From: Gracilaria domingensis
Lineage: Eukaryota; Rhodophyta; Florideophyceae; Gracilariales; Gracilariaceae
Direction: 5' to 3'
DNA length: 64,000 nucleotides
Assembly: GCA_022539475.1 (NCBI GenBank)
Contig: VCMS01000282.1
Span: 1-64,000, forward strand
The notes below the pieces were generated by a model. That model saw nothing but the letters and a program-made list of their open reading frames with translations. It made no database searches and was not told where the DNA came from. A program made the translations under genes and the position numbers. Positions 19,711 through 29,832 of the stretch are shown here, piece by piece. The first letter of the stretch is position 1; each line of letters begins with the position of its first letter.

Positions 19711-22120
19711 ATCTTTAAGTGGTGAAATCATTGTTCATCCCTAATTATTGTAAAGGCATGGTCTTGTCGATTTGCTGCGGATCATCACATCTGATTTTAT
19801 CAGCTTGCATTTCTCTGCCGCACCAGTAAATTCGTTTTGCAGACATGATGAACCTTCCCTGGACAAAGTTCAACCTCCGTTGTGAACGGAGAGCTAAGAA
19901 AAGATTGTAATCGTTGAAATCATTGTTGGTTGTGTCGGCAGACTTGAACCTTTCCTCCTCCACGCATGAGACTTTCTACGGTGTTACACGATCTAATGTT
20001 AGGCGAATTCTTTTATGATGGGATTGAAAAGGCGTTGAATTCGCACTTTGTTGCTGGCTTCTCTCGTGCGAGTGTCTGCCATGTGAAAGTTCATGAGCCA
20101 TGAAATCCATTCTACGCCATGATCCTTTGGATACACTAGACCTACCAAACGAATTAAAGGACATGTCGTCCTTGACAACCGTGTCCGAACCTGGAGCGTT
20201 CTAGAGCGATGCAGATGTAATTACGTGCAAGAGCTTCAGGTTCTTTTTGAATTTTGATGCTCTTCTGCGGTAAAGGCACTCTCCCTCTCAACGATTGTAA
20301 CCTACATGTTGTCGGCCGGATTATCCTTCGAATCGTGGATGACCATCTCGCGCTAAATGCACCTCAATGCGATCGAACCTGAGAACGAATTCTTCCGCGT
20401 TTACCGTTACACACAGTTAGGAGCGCAATGTCCTTTCTTGACCCTTAGCTTATGGTCTGCGCCGATGACGAAACCCCTTTTGTCGAAATCACTCACTAAA
20501 GATCAGTAAATGCAGCCAGCTGCTTATTACTTGAAGAGGATACAGTACAGAAGTTTTATGGATCGTTGGGTCTCATTAGCTAAAGAACTCATGCGGATCG
20601 AGGTGCGACAAAGTAGCCTTCGAACCAGAGAGATTGACAAAGGCTACACGCCCAGACATTCGCCGCTTACAACTCCTTCTGTAAGACCGAAATGCATTGC
20701 TGTGAAGAACTCTTCTTTGCGAAGGTAGGTAGTACACGTATGTGTCGTGGGAAAGCCCCAGCTATGCAAGCTGTGGCTAACCCAACAAAAGGGTCACATC
20801 GTTTTATCAGAATCACCACAATCTGAATTCGCGTAATCTTTGACGTAATTTATATCTCTCGGAAGTCGCCTTTGCGGGAGCGTTTCAAGCGGTCTTCATT
20901 CTCCGTTCCTCCTAGGAACTGATTCCTCAGAAGTCCACGTCTTACCTTGTGTATTCTACCAATTCTCAGCTGGATTTTGTCCGTAGGGTTCACTTTGGCG
21001 AAAGTTCTGCGTTGGTGCTGGTTGAAAACTGTCAGGAAGACGAAACTGTTCCCCACGAATAACTAGATTGCGTGTTCAAGGCTGTTCTGACTGAGTTATA
21101 CAGTGTTTCTTCCCGGCTTCCCCATACACGTCTATACAGTTATGGTAGGTGGGTGTAAAACGACTGAGCTAAACCGGAGCTCGGATGTGGACTGTAGCCA
21201 CGTATAGCCATTTATACCACAACAGTACACAAGTTCTCAGAAATTCCATACACATTCAAGCCAAGGAAAAGCATACAAGCAAACAAACAAGACTAGCTTG
21301 GTGTGTAGGCGACAGCAGCAGAAGGGCGCGTATTGCTCGATTTATGAAAGTTAGTTGAGCAAGGTTTGAGATACAGGCTGCTGCAACTGTAGTCAAGCAA
21401 AAAACAGCGATCCTGATTGACGTTATGTAACTCTTGTTCTTGATCACCAAATTTGACAACCTCTTACAAGAGAAACGGCCACGAATGTAGCTGAGCTCAG
21501 CCTTCTTTTTTACCTCATAGATAGGTGTAACTAGCTTGGAGAACGTAGCTTGAGGAGCTCTAAGGCGAACTAGGAAGAGCCTTCGGCTCAGTTAAACATG
21601 GAATGTCTGAAAGCCGACTTACATTTCGTCAGTGAAACCCCGTGAACACATTTTGAGTGACATATGCGCATTTTGACGGCTTATCCAGGGTAACCACAAC
21701 TTGGACAACTCTTCGAACATTTAGATATACACGAGCTGTTCCAATTATCGGTTCCCAACTTCCACGAATGGATCCTCATATAAATTCTCAGTCTGTGTCA
21801 TATTTTCTTTCTTCAACCCAAACAATTTAAGTCTAGCATAAATGTCCAGTTGTCACGCCGCATTTCCATATAGAACGATGCTGACGTAACTCGATTCAAG
21901 AGAGGTGTCACGCTTAACCTCTTGGATACAAGCAGCCTTCTGGGAAGAGACCCTATTCCCCGAAAGACATCATGTTACAAATTCAACTCAGAAGAACGTT
22001 GTCACAATGTGAAATAATACCAGAATCCAGTACGATATCTGTTTCAACGCCCTCAATCTTAGTACCAATCCATAAGAAATACTCAAATTGCGCCTCAGAT
22101 GTGCGACCGGACAGTTTTCG
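19711..22120. other. Long spacer without recognised gene
   Basis: About 2.4 kb with only short, uncompositional frames on both strands (for example 20510-20728 plus, 19745-19963 minus). No domain, repeat boundary or RNA gene is recognised. Confidence 0.5.
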
Positions 22121-22125
22121 ACTCG

Positions 22126-22136
22126 GTATTTATACT
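22126..22136 (+). promoter_or_regulatory. TATA-like box
   Basis: 'gtatttatac', about 100 bases ahead of the ATG at 22233. Confidence 0.45.
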
Positions 22137-22232
22137 TCAGGCGCTGTCTCGCTTGGAACTTTTTCGCCGTCCGTCTTCATCGTCGCCGAGCAGAAACTGC
22201 AGGCCTGACTCGAAAAGAATCGTCGCTCCATC

Positions 22233-22757
22233 ATGAAGCCTGTCGCTCTCGCTTTGTTCCTTTCCCTCTCGACCTTTGTCTTCTCCGCAGCCACCGTTTC
22301 GGTTACCGATGGAGTGAATGGCATGGAGGTGTCGGCGTCTGGACCTGGGGAGGTTGCGGAGACGAATCTGTCGCCAGTTGATCATAGTCTCAGGTGTGTG
22401 AAGGCATTTTATTGTTCCTATTGTCCGTACGGGTACTTCTACGGCGGCTATTGTCACTCGTACAAGTTCATTTGGAAAAGATATGACTGGTGTTATGGAA
22501 GAGACTATTGTGTTTGCAAGAAGTGCTTCAAACATCAGAGGTACCTTCCGTTCCACAGGGGACCGCCCAAGTTCAAGATCCCCCGAAAGAGGTTCCCCAA
22601 GTTCCCCAAGTTCCCCAAGTTTCCCAAGGTCCCCAAGTTCCCCAAGTTCCCAAAGTTCCCCAAGGCCCCCAAGGCCCCCAAGTTTCCCAAGGTCCCCAAG
22701 GTCCCCAAGTTCCCCAAGTTCCCGAAGAAGCCTAGGAAGAAGATCTTTCATCATTGA
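22233..22757 (+). CDS. Secreted Cys-rich protein with cationic X-Pro-Lys repeat tail
   Basis: 174 residues. Signal peptide MKPVALALFLSLSTFVFSA. A Ser/Glu-rich linker is followed by a Cys/Tyr-rich block (about residues 54-100) with eight cysteines, suggesting a small disulfide-bonded fold. The tail from about residue 118 is fifteen consecutive tripeptides of the form [F/V/A]-Pro-Lys, ending KKPRKKIFHH. The tail is strongly basic and spaced every third residue, as in polyproline-type helices. The DNA is a matching 9-base (three-codon) repeat array at about 22590-22730. The product could bind anionic wall galactans or membranes, as a structural or antimicrobial protein; this is inference, and no family is recognised. 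Confidence 0.7.
   Translation: MKPVALALFLSLSTFVFSAATVSVTDGVNGMEVSASGPGEVAETNLSPVDHSLRCVKAFYCSYCPYGYFYGGYCHSYKFIWKRYDWCYGRDYCVCKKCFKHQRYLPFHRGPPKFKIPRKRFPKFPKFPKFPKVPKFPKFPKFPKAPKAPKFPKVPKVPKFPKFPKKPRKKIFHH
22590..22730 (+). repeat. Coding minisatellite of 'ttccccaag' units
   Basis: Near-perfect 9-base units (t/g t/c/g cccaag) encode the X-Pro-Lys array. Slippage here would change tail length without shifting frame. Confidence 0.8.
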
Positions 22758-23026
22758 TTGAGGATTTCTAACGGTCTTTGTTTTCAGTTGCAACTTTACG
22801 CCTGTTTGTGACGTGTCTCTTGCCTCAATTCCTATTACATGATGATGTTGTTCTGCGTAAATAGTAAAGCTACGCTATTGTTCTGCATTTGAGAGTTTAT
22901 TGAAGCAAACTATTGGTGGAATCAAACTTGTTCGCCAAGGTGGAGCTCGAATCTGAATCGTGAGTAGCAAATCGGATCCAGTGAGCTCCGATAGATTCGG
23001 TCTTCTTATTAGGGTCACCCCAGAAG

Positions 23027-23075
23027 TAGGGTTGTTCGTCCATCCACCATACTGGTGGATGGACGAACAACCCTA
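23027..23075. repeat. Perfect 23-bp inverted repeat, 3-base loop
   Basis: The arm at 23027-23049 is the exact reverse complement of 23053-23075, with loop 'tac'. It stands in a non-coding stretch just upstream of the duplicated membrane-protein unit. Confidence 0.9.
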
Positions 23076-23124
23076 GTTTCATCGGTGTTCACTTGGGTTG
23101 CACCTACGGCGAGATGCTGTGACC

Positions 23125-25255
23125 CTGTTGTCGTTGTGTGCGTGTGTTCGTGTCCTCGTCACGTCATAGTGGCAAGTCCTGGAGTTCTCACTACATCTGC
23201 AAGTGGCACGAGCCACTGGATGACACCACAACAGCCCTTACAGTAACACCTTGTTACAGCGGGTACACGACGCAACGTGGTGCCACCTCTGGCAGCGCCT
23301 CGCTACACTCGCAATGCAAATTCAACGCGACACATGCCATTTCCCGAAGAAAGAGCTCCCGTGGCTCGTGGCTTTTCGTAAGGCGACGAAGGTATGGCAT
23401 CCTCGTTGACAAATCCTTCTCGGGATGCAATCTCCTGCCCATGGCCAATCGCCGCGTGCCATGAGGCACACCTCGGTAAAACCGTTGGTGGCCTTTGTTG
23501 CCCTTTGATCTGCACCTCCATTCACAACGCGGCAACGGGTTGCCTCAACGGGATTCACAGTTGTCGGGCTTTCGGGCACCAACTCAGCGGCGAAGGTTTT
23601 CTTGCCGTCTCCCCAAGCGAGAACTCCCCCACACGCATTTCGGGCTTGTGTTGCTCATCATGGGCTGCATCAACACTCGACGCATGCGCAACCGAACAAG
23701 CTCCGCTCAACCTGCAAACGTTTCCCTTCCGTCGTCGAGAAGCCGTTCGTCAAAATGTCTATCAGCGATGGCATCGACGTCACGCCGCAGTCCACTATGT
23801 CCACCATTCAGTTTCAGAGCGAGGCCCTCAACACTGTCATCACCTCCCTGCTCACCACACTCGTCATCGCCAACTTGGTAAGCGTCATCAACCGACTGGT
23901 GTTTCTCTCTCGAAACGACCTCTTCTGCTATCGTTCCTTCGCCCGAGCATACGTCTTCCTCAACTCGGACGACCCTCTACGACTCTGGTACTGGCTGCGT
24001 GGTCGTTATGAATATCGCGGCGACAAGGAACCTCCCCTCCGCCACAAGATTCGCAAACGCCGCCTTATCGCCCCGCTGTTTGCGCGTCTGTGTATCTTGG
24101 TTGTCAGCATTGGTTCCATTGCACTGGCGCTGCCCTCGGAAAAGCGCCTTGACGCATGCAGTCGTGGCGACTACAACCTTGTTCAGTCCGTGCCCAACAG
24201 AGAGCTTGTTGTTCCCGAACGTTCCGATGTGATTGAAGTATGCGCGCAAATCCCACTCGAAACAAGGCTCGGAACCGTGAGGTCATCTGCTTCGTTCTGC
24301 TCTTTTGCGCTCTCAATTGGTGATTTGGCCACTCTTGCCGACTTGTCGTCTTCAGTACAGGAACTTCCGGATATTTCGGCTGTGGCAGTGGGCTATGAGA
24401 ATTCTAGCGGTCTCTTTGCATCAGTCGTATTGTCCAGAGGCTCATTTCAGGGCATTGGTGCTTTCGTGGAGTGGAGGGCTGAGAACGGTGATAGATTTCG
24501 TTCTCTGCTACCTTCCTGGACCGCTGACCGACATGTTCAGGTTGTTGTGGATGCCATAAACTCGTTTTCGGAGGAAGAGTGCAGTGTGGTGCTCTCCGTT
24601 GACGAAAGCAATGACGTTGGAACCTTCAGAGTTGCAGCGTTGGACTGCAATTTTGATGCGGATGCGGCGATACGTCACATATCCATACGGATGAGAGAAA
24701 GTCTCAGTTTCCAAAGAGAACAAGGAAACTCACTCAAGGCAAGGTTAGTGGACGGCTCAGAGTTTCGGACAAGTCGAACGTGTGCCATCGACGTCACCGT
24801 TCAGCGCCCATTGATCAACATTGTTCCCCTTTTCATCGGGCTGGTCATGGCGTTCGTTCTCAATGTAACCGTTATGTGTCTGGTTTCGCGATACGGCAAT
24901 ACCATGGATGGCGCGTACCACATTGTACGCGAGGTACTAGGGCATGACACCGGCGCCAATCCGCTGCAGATTGACACATCTGGGATTGATGTGGAGAACG
25001 TAGCTTTGAAAAAGTTTGTTTGCGCCGATGGCGTTTCTGCACACGTCGGGTTTATTCGCGGTGTGGGAGACAACGTGGTGGAGGACTTTGGTAGCGGTCT
25101 GCGGGTGGGTCGGTGCATGCAGGTGGCTTGTAGAGGTGCCCGCTTTGTAACCGAACTTTCTGAGAAAGTGCCGTAGAAAGGTGCTATGATCCAGCTACAT
25201 TTGTATTACAGTTTCGTTCTTCGTTCGTTTTCCACGTGTAATTTTTAAATTATAA
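23125..25255 (+). repeat. Tandem duplication unit 1 (membrane-protein locus)
   Basis: 5' flank ('gtgtcctc' region), gene and 3' flank ('cgttttccacgtgtaat') recur in the same order at 25389-29298. The non-coding flanks are more diverged than the coding part. Confidence 0.7.
23755..25176 (+). CDS. Three-pass membrane protein of unknown family, intact copy
   Basis: 473 residues; start at caaaATGtc, shared with the second copy. There is no cleavable signal. Hydrophobic spans are seen at about 26-46 (LNTVITSLLTTLVIANLVSV), 105-128 (LFARLCILVVSIGSIALALP) and 360-385 (INIVPLFIGLVMAFVLNVTV). Between spans two and three lies a ~230-residue, probably lumenal or extracellular, region with several cysteines. 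The last ~90 residues are soluble and strongly conserved between copies (for example EVLGHDTGANPLQIDTSGID). No enzyme or receptor motif is recognised. It may be a lineage-specific surface protein. Confidence 0.75.
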   Translation: MSISDGIDVTPQSTMSTIQFQSEALNTVITSLLTTLVIANLVSVINRLVFLSRNDLFCYRSFARAYVFLNSDDPLRLWYWLRGRYEYRGDKEPPLRHKIRKRRLIAPLFARLCILVVSIGSIALALPSEKRLDACSRGDYNLVQSVPNRELVVPERSDVIEVCAQIPLETRLGTVRSSASFCSFALSIGDLATLADLSSSVQELPDISAVAVGYENSSGLFASVVLSRGSFQGIGAFVEWRAENGDRFRSLLPSWTADRHVQVVVDAINSFSEEECSVVLSVDESNDVGTFRVAALDCNFDADAAIRHISIRMRESLSFQREQGNSLKARLVDGSEFRTSRTCAIDVTVQRPLINIVPLFIGLVMAFVLNVTVMCLVSRYGNTMDGAYHIVREVLGHDTGANPLQIDTSGIDVENVALKKFVCADGVSAHVGFIRGVGDNVVEDFGSGLRVGRCMQVACRGARFVTELSEKVP

Positions 25256-27119
25256 TCGTTTTATAATAATAATGCGACTGGCTGTACACGTATCTTTCAA
25301 ACCTAAAAATATTATTGTAACAATTCGCAGATTATTTCTCAAAAATGTCATCAAGTTTTATTCCGATTGCTTCAGTTATTGGCTTTGTTGTCGATGTATA
25401 CGTGTGACCGTGTCCTCCTCACATTATGGACCCAAGAAACTGTAAAGATACCACAACGACGCTTACAGCAATAAAGGCCAGCGACTACACGGTGCGGGAT
25501 GGTGCCACCATGGGCGCCATCTCGAAGGGCAAATTCAACGCTGGGAGTCCCAAAACGAGCCCATGCGCCTGGTGGCATTACGTAACGTGGGTATGACATG
25601 TGCGTTGATAGCTCCTTTTCATACGAGAGCACAATCTCCCGTTCAAGTGTCCAATCGCCGCGTGCTCTAAAGCACGCATCGGTAAAACCGTTAGCAGATT
25701 GCCGTCGTTGCCTTTTGATCTGGAACTCAGTTCACAACTGATTCACCACACGGCAACAGGTTGCCTCAACGAGATGCGCAGTTGTCGTGCTGCTCAATGA
25801 GCACTAGCGCAGCAGAGATTCTTCTCTCCTCACCTCCTCAGCGAGGCGGCTCCTCATAAACAGCTCCGGCCTGTGGCGCTTATCATGGACTGCGTCTGTG
25901 ATGCTTTAAACGCTCGACGCATGCGCAACCGAACAAGCTCCGCTCAACCTGCAAACGATTCTCTTCCGTAGCCGAGAAGCCGATCGTCAAAATGTCTATT
26001 ACCAAGGGCATCGACGTTACTCCGCAGTTCACTATGTCCACCATCCAGTTTCAGAGCGAGATTCTCAACACTGTCATCACCTCCCTGCTCACCACACTCG
26101 TCATCGCCAACTTGGTAAGCGTCATCAACCGACTGGTGTTTCTCTCTCGAGACGACCTCTTCTGCTATCGTTCCTTCGCCCGAGCATACGTCTTCCTCAA
26201 CTCAGACGATCCGCTACGACTGTGGTACTGGCTGCGCGGTCGTTATGATTATCGCAGCGACAAGCAACCTCCCTCTCCTCTCAAGATTCGCAAACGCCGC
26301 CTTATCGCCCCGCTGTTTGCCCGTTTGTGTATCTTACTTGTCACTATTGGTTCCATTGCATTGGCGCTGCCCTCGGAAAAGCGTCTTGACGCATGCAGTC
26401 AGGGTGACTATATCGTTGTTCAATCCATGCCAAGCAGTAAGCTTGCTGTTCCCGAACGTCCCGATATAGTTGAAGCATGCTCGCAGATCCCACTCGAAAC
26501 GCGGCTTGGAATTGTTAGGTCCTCCGCTTCATTTTGCAATTTTGGGTTCTTTGTCGGTGATTTGGAGGATCAGACTGAGATGTACCCGTCTATCCCAACA
26601 AACCTTTCACAGTTTTCCGCTGCAGAAGTGGTTTATGAGAAGAGAAGTGGTCTCCTTGCATCGGTCATTTACTCCGGCGGCACAAAGTACGGCATTGGTT
26701 CTTTCGTGGAGTGGAAGACTGAGAACGGTGACACGTTTCGTTCTCTGTTGCCTTCTTGGAGTGCTGAACTGCATATTCAGGTTATTGTGGATGCCATAAA
26801 CTCCATGGACGAAATATTCGCCCCGTTGGAAGAGTGCAATGTGCTGTTTTCCGACAGTGTAGATGATGAGGAATATTCCTCAAGCATGGGAGTGTTGAGC
26901 TGTACTTTTGATGTGGAGGCGGCGGTACGTTACATATCCATTTGGATGAGAGAAAGCCTCAGTTTGGAAAAGGAGCAAACAACGTCTCTCAAGGCACATT
27001 TTATGGACGGCTATGAATTTATGACAAGTCGAACGTGTGCTATCGACGTCACCGTTCAGCGCCCATTGATCAACATTGTTCCCCTTTTCATCGGGCTGGT
27101 CATGGCGTTCGTTCTCAAT

Positions 27120-28904
27120 AGACATACAACGAAAATACATAACTTTTGCTTAATAGATGTATCTTCTAGTTTACTACTATTTCTTCCGAGAAATAGGGTA
27201 GTATACAGAAATATACCACCTCACAAAAACTCAGACTACAATAAAGAATATTTAGCACACTCACAGTAACCTAACATATAGCATAAAAATTAGAAACAAG
27301 TAGAAATGCAAAGATCTATTCTATTAGTAGAAAAGTAAATCTTCTAAGAGATGACTCTGTATATAAGCAAAACATAGATGTCCGACTTTGCTCGTTATCC
27401 GACAGAGAGCCCAAGCCGCATTCCTTTCTTACTACGCAACCAATCACCCCCGAACATGCCTCGAAAAGCATAAATCTGCCTGCTGCTCAACGCCTAGAGC
27501 GAGAGGCCAATTTACAACAATTTTCGAATAAAAAACTTGTAAAAAACTCTCACGAAAAAAACAATTCAGACTGCACTATCTACGATTCGTTTTATTTTCA
27601 GAATGGCTCGCAATCAATTCTGTTGATGAAAATGTTTTCATCTATTGCGTTTTTAAAGCTCTAAGATGTAATTAATCGTGTTGAGAAAAAAGGTTGGAAT
27701 TCTGGACGCAGACGTCCCTTTACAATTTCCGAGAAAGATATTTTCTTCATGACCCTAACAACTCTTAAACATGGCGGAAAATGGGACTTTCTTGGTCAGA
27801 TGTTCAGTATCACCGGATCTACTTTTCAAAAGGTTATAATTAAATTTATAACAGCTGTAGCCGAAGATTTGTTTCATGAGTACGTCACGTTAAATGATGG
27901 TCGTTGGACAATGAAAAAGGTTTTAAAGAATAATTTAAGCTTTCAAAATTTTCCATTCTGTCGTTACGCAACTGATGTCATGTTCCAGCAAGCCTTTCGC
28001 CCATCTGGGAGTTTAGAGGAAGGGAAAAAATACTACAGCGGGAAACATAAATTATATGGATACAAATCGGTAGTGTCTGTTTTGTCAAATGTTTTAGCAA
28101 TTTTTGTTATGCCGCATGCTCCGGGTGCTACCTCCGACATTGATATTTTTCAAAACAATATAGACGATCACAAGACGGCATTGAAGAAGCGAAACGATGA
28201 AGGTTTAAATTTTTTGATCGATACGCGAGATCTAATTTCGAAATATGAGAATTCTTGGGGTGTTTTATTGGACAAAGGGTACCAGGGCGCAGCTGAGGTG
28301 CGTGCCATTCATCCTAAGAAGAAACCGCAACGTGGACATTTAACTTTTGATGAAGAAGAACAAAATTCTAAGGTGTCATCTGATCATGTTTTGGTTGAAA
28401 ATTATTTTGGCCGATTAACTCAGCTTTGGAACGTTCTAGGTTCGAAATATTGTTGGAATGAAGCCGTATAGGACTACATATTTTTATTTTGTGCTGCTCT
28501 GACAAATGCTCATATAATGGAAAATCCGCTCAGAGCCGCTGACGGAGAATTTTATAATAGAATTCGAAGCCGGCTAATGTCTATTGGTAAAGAATCTTTG
28601 ACGAAGCGCAAACTTTCTCAAAAGAAGTATCGCGCAAAACGGCAGAGGAAAATGGATGCGCATTTTAGTTCCTTCAGGTCCGATGATGAAAACATCGAAC
28701 CGGGAAATATTTAATGATTTGCGCAATATCTAAGTATTTCGGAGATTTCAAAGTCTTTTGGTGAAATAAACGTTATTTTCTTTCTTTTATAATGTGTGCT
28801 CTTCTACAAGCTGTTTTTTTCTTTACTGTGTTGCTGCTCATTGACCACTAATAAGTTGTTTTTCTTTTATTCGCGCAAACAGCCACTATTAGTAGGGAAG
28901 ATCT
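27120..28904 (+). mobile_element. PIF/Harbinger-like DNA transposon
   Basis: 1785 bp inserted into the membrane-protein gene and flanked by the 3-bp duplication AAT (27117-27119 and 28905-28907), the size used by PIF/Harbinger elements, although their usual target is TAA/TTA. The terminal inverted repeat is very short or decayed (both ends begin AGA). The element is more AT-rich than the host gene. It carries one transposase region and no visible second (Myb-like) ORF. Confidence 0.75.
27749..28714 (+). pseudogene. Harbinger-type DDE transposase, interrupted by an in-frame TAG
   Basis: DDE_Tnp_4-type nuclease: first Asp in RYATDVMFQ, then KYYSGKHKLYGYK, second Asp in LLDKGYQG, and the Glu in VENYFGRL. 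The frame runs to a TAG at 28469-28471 and then continues in the same phase from 28472 to 28714, ending in a Lys/Arg-rich C-terminus. Upstream of the ATG the frame stays open back to 27665 (SGRRRPFTISEKD), so the true start is probably earlier and lost. With one premature stop and no clear start the transposase is probably dead, or acts only as a substrate for another copy. Confidence 0.75.
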
Positions 28905-29292
28905 AATGTAACAATAAGGTTGCTGGTCTCGCGATATGGTAATACCATGGATGGCGCATACCACATTGTACGCGAGGTATTGGGGCATGACACCGGCGCC
29001 AATCCGCTGCAGATTGACACATCTGGAATTGACGTGGAGATCGTAGCTTTGAAAAAGTTTGTTTGCGCCGATGGCGTTTCTGCACACGTCGGGTTTATTC
29101 GCGGTGTGGGAGACAACGTGGTGGAGGGCTTTGATAGTGAAATGCAAGTGGGTCGGTGCATGCAGGTCGCTCGTAGAGGTACCCGATTTGTAACCGGTAT
29201 TTCTGAGAAAGTGCCGTAGGTGGTGCGATCCCAGATCCACTTTTTGTATACAAGTACAGTTTCATTCTTCATTCGTTTTCCACGTGTAATTA

Positions 29293-29589
29293 TTAAATGA
29301 GAATAGCTTCTTGCGTAAAACGAAAGCTTCCACGAAAGGATTCAAATAGAGGTGATCTGATGGTACTGACGCAAAGCCTTTCACCTTCAGCTTTACACTT
29401 GATCAGCACTTTGATAAAAGTCAACAGAATTTCAGAATCCGTTACATACCCAGGGTAGCCTTGTTTGTGGTTGGGAATTTGACAGGTGTCGCGAAAATGG
29501 GAAGACTCCTCCAATAAGATGCAAGCCTTGATTTCTTCACGTACCAAGGGTACACGTCCTATCGATTCTAGAAGTCTAACAAACTCCAT
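29293..29589 (-). CDS. Small hypothetical protein or fragment
   Basis: 98 residues with balanced composition (MEFVRLLESIGRVPLVREE...) lying antisense between the membrane-protein locus and the nucleotidase gene. It has no signal peptide and no recognised domain. The residue mix is protein-like, but there is no second copy or promoter to support it. It may be a fragment of a decayed gene. Confidence 0.25.
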   Translation of the reverse strand: MEFVRLLESIGRVPLVREEIKACILLEESSHFRDTCQIPNHKQGYPGYVTDSEILLTFIKVLIKCKAEGERLCVSTIRSPLFESFRGSFRFTQEAILI

Positions 29590-29751
29590 TTTCCCGTGAT
29601 TAATCCTGTAATATCATATAACCATCGCGAAGGAGAATCTGTCTGCTTCCAAGCAGTCTGCTTCCAAAGACGAATCGTCTGATTGGGGCAGTTTGAGAGG
29701 ATCAGAGTCCCGCACGCAATGCCTTACCTGGCTTATACAACGTTGCCCTTC

Positions 29752-29759
29752 TTATAACC
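29752..29759 (+). promoter_or_regulatory. TATA box
   Basis: 'ttataacc' at about 80 bases before the ATG at 29833, similar spacing to the other TATA-driven genes in this window. Confidence 0.5.
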
Positions 29760-29832
29760 AAACCTCCGAGATCGAGGATTGCTTTCTCCTCTTTGTCCCT
29801 CCCACTTAGACCTCTAGTCTAGCAAACTAATC

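Larger units (their letters stand above)
25992..29219 (+). pseudogene. Second copy of the membrane-protein gene, split by a DNA transposon
   Basis: Residues 1-376 (25992-27119) align with the intact paralog, with scattered substitutions and a small expansion in the extracellular loop. Immediately after codon AAT in the third membrane span the transposon begins. The rest of the gene resumes at 28908 in the same frame and ends at 29219 with ISEKVP, like the paralog's LSEKVP. No other lesion is seen, so the insertion is recent. If transcribed as it stands, the frame reads about 49 foreign residues into the transposon and stops at 27269, losing the conserved C-terminal domain. It could also be an insertion allele that is not fixed in the species. 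Confidence 0.8.
25389..29298 (+). repeat. Tandem duplication unit 2, enlarged by a transposon
   Basis: Second copy of the 23125-25255 unit, longer by the 1.8-kb insertion at 27120-28904. Confidence 0.7.

Noticed and set aside
22590-22730. Possible CRISPR-like or satellite array
   Set aside because: The 9-base periodicity is explained by the coding X-Pro-Lys repeat; there are no spacers.
22137-22793. 218-residue minus-strand ORF with Leu-Gly repeats
   Set aside because: Antisense of the X-Pro-Lys repeat array; the sense protein has a signal peptide and cysteine block.
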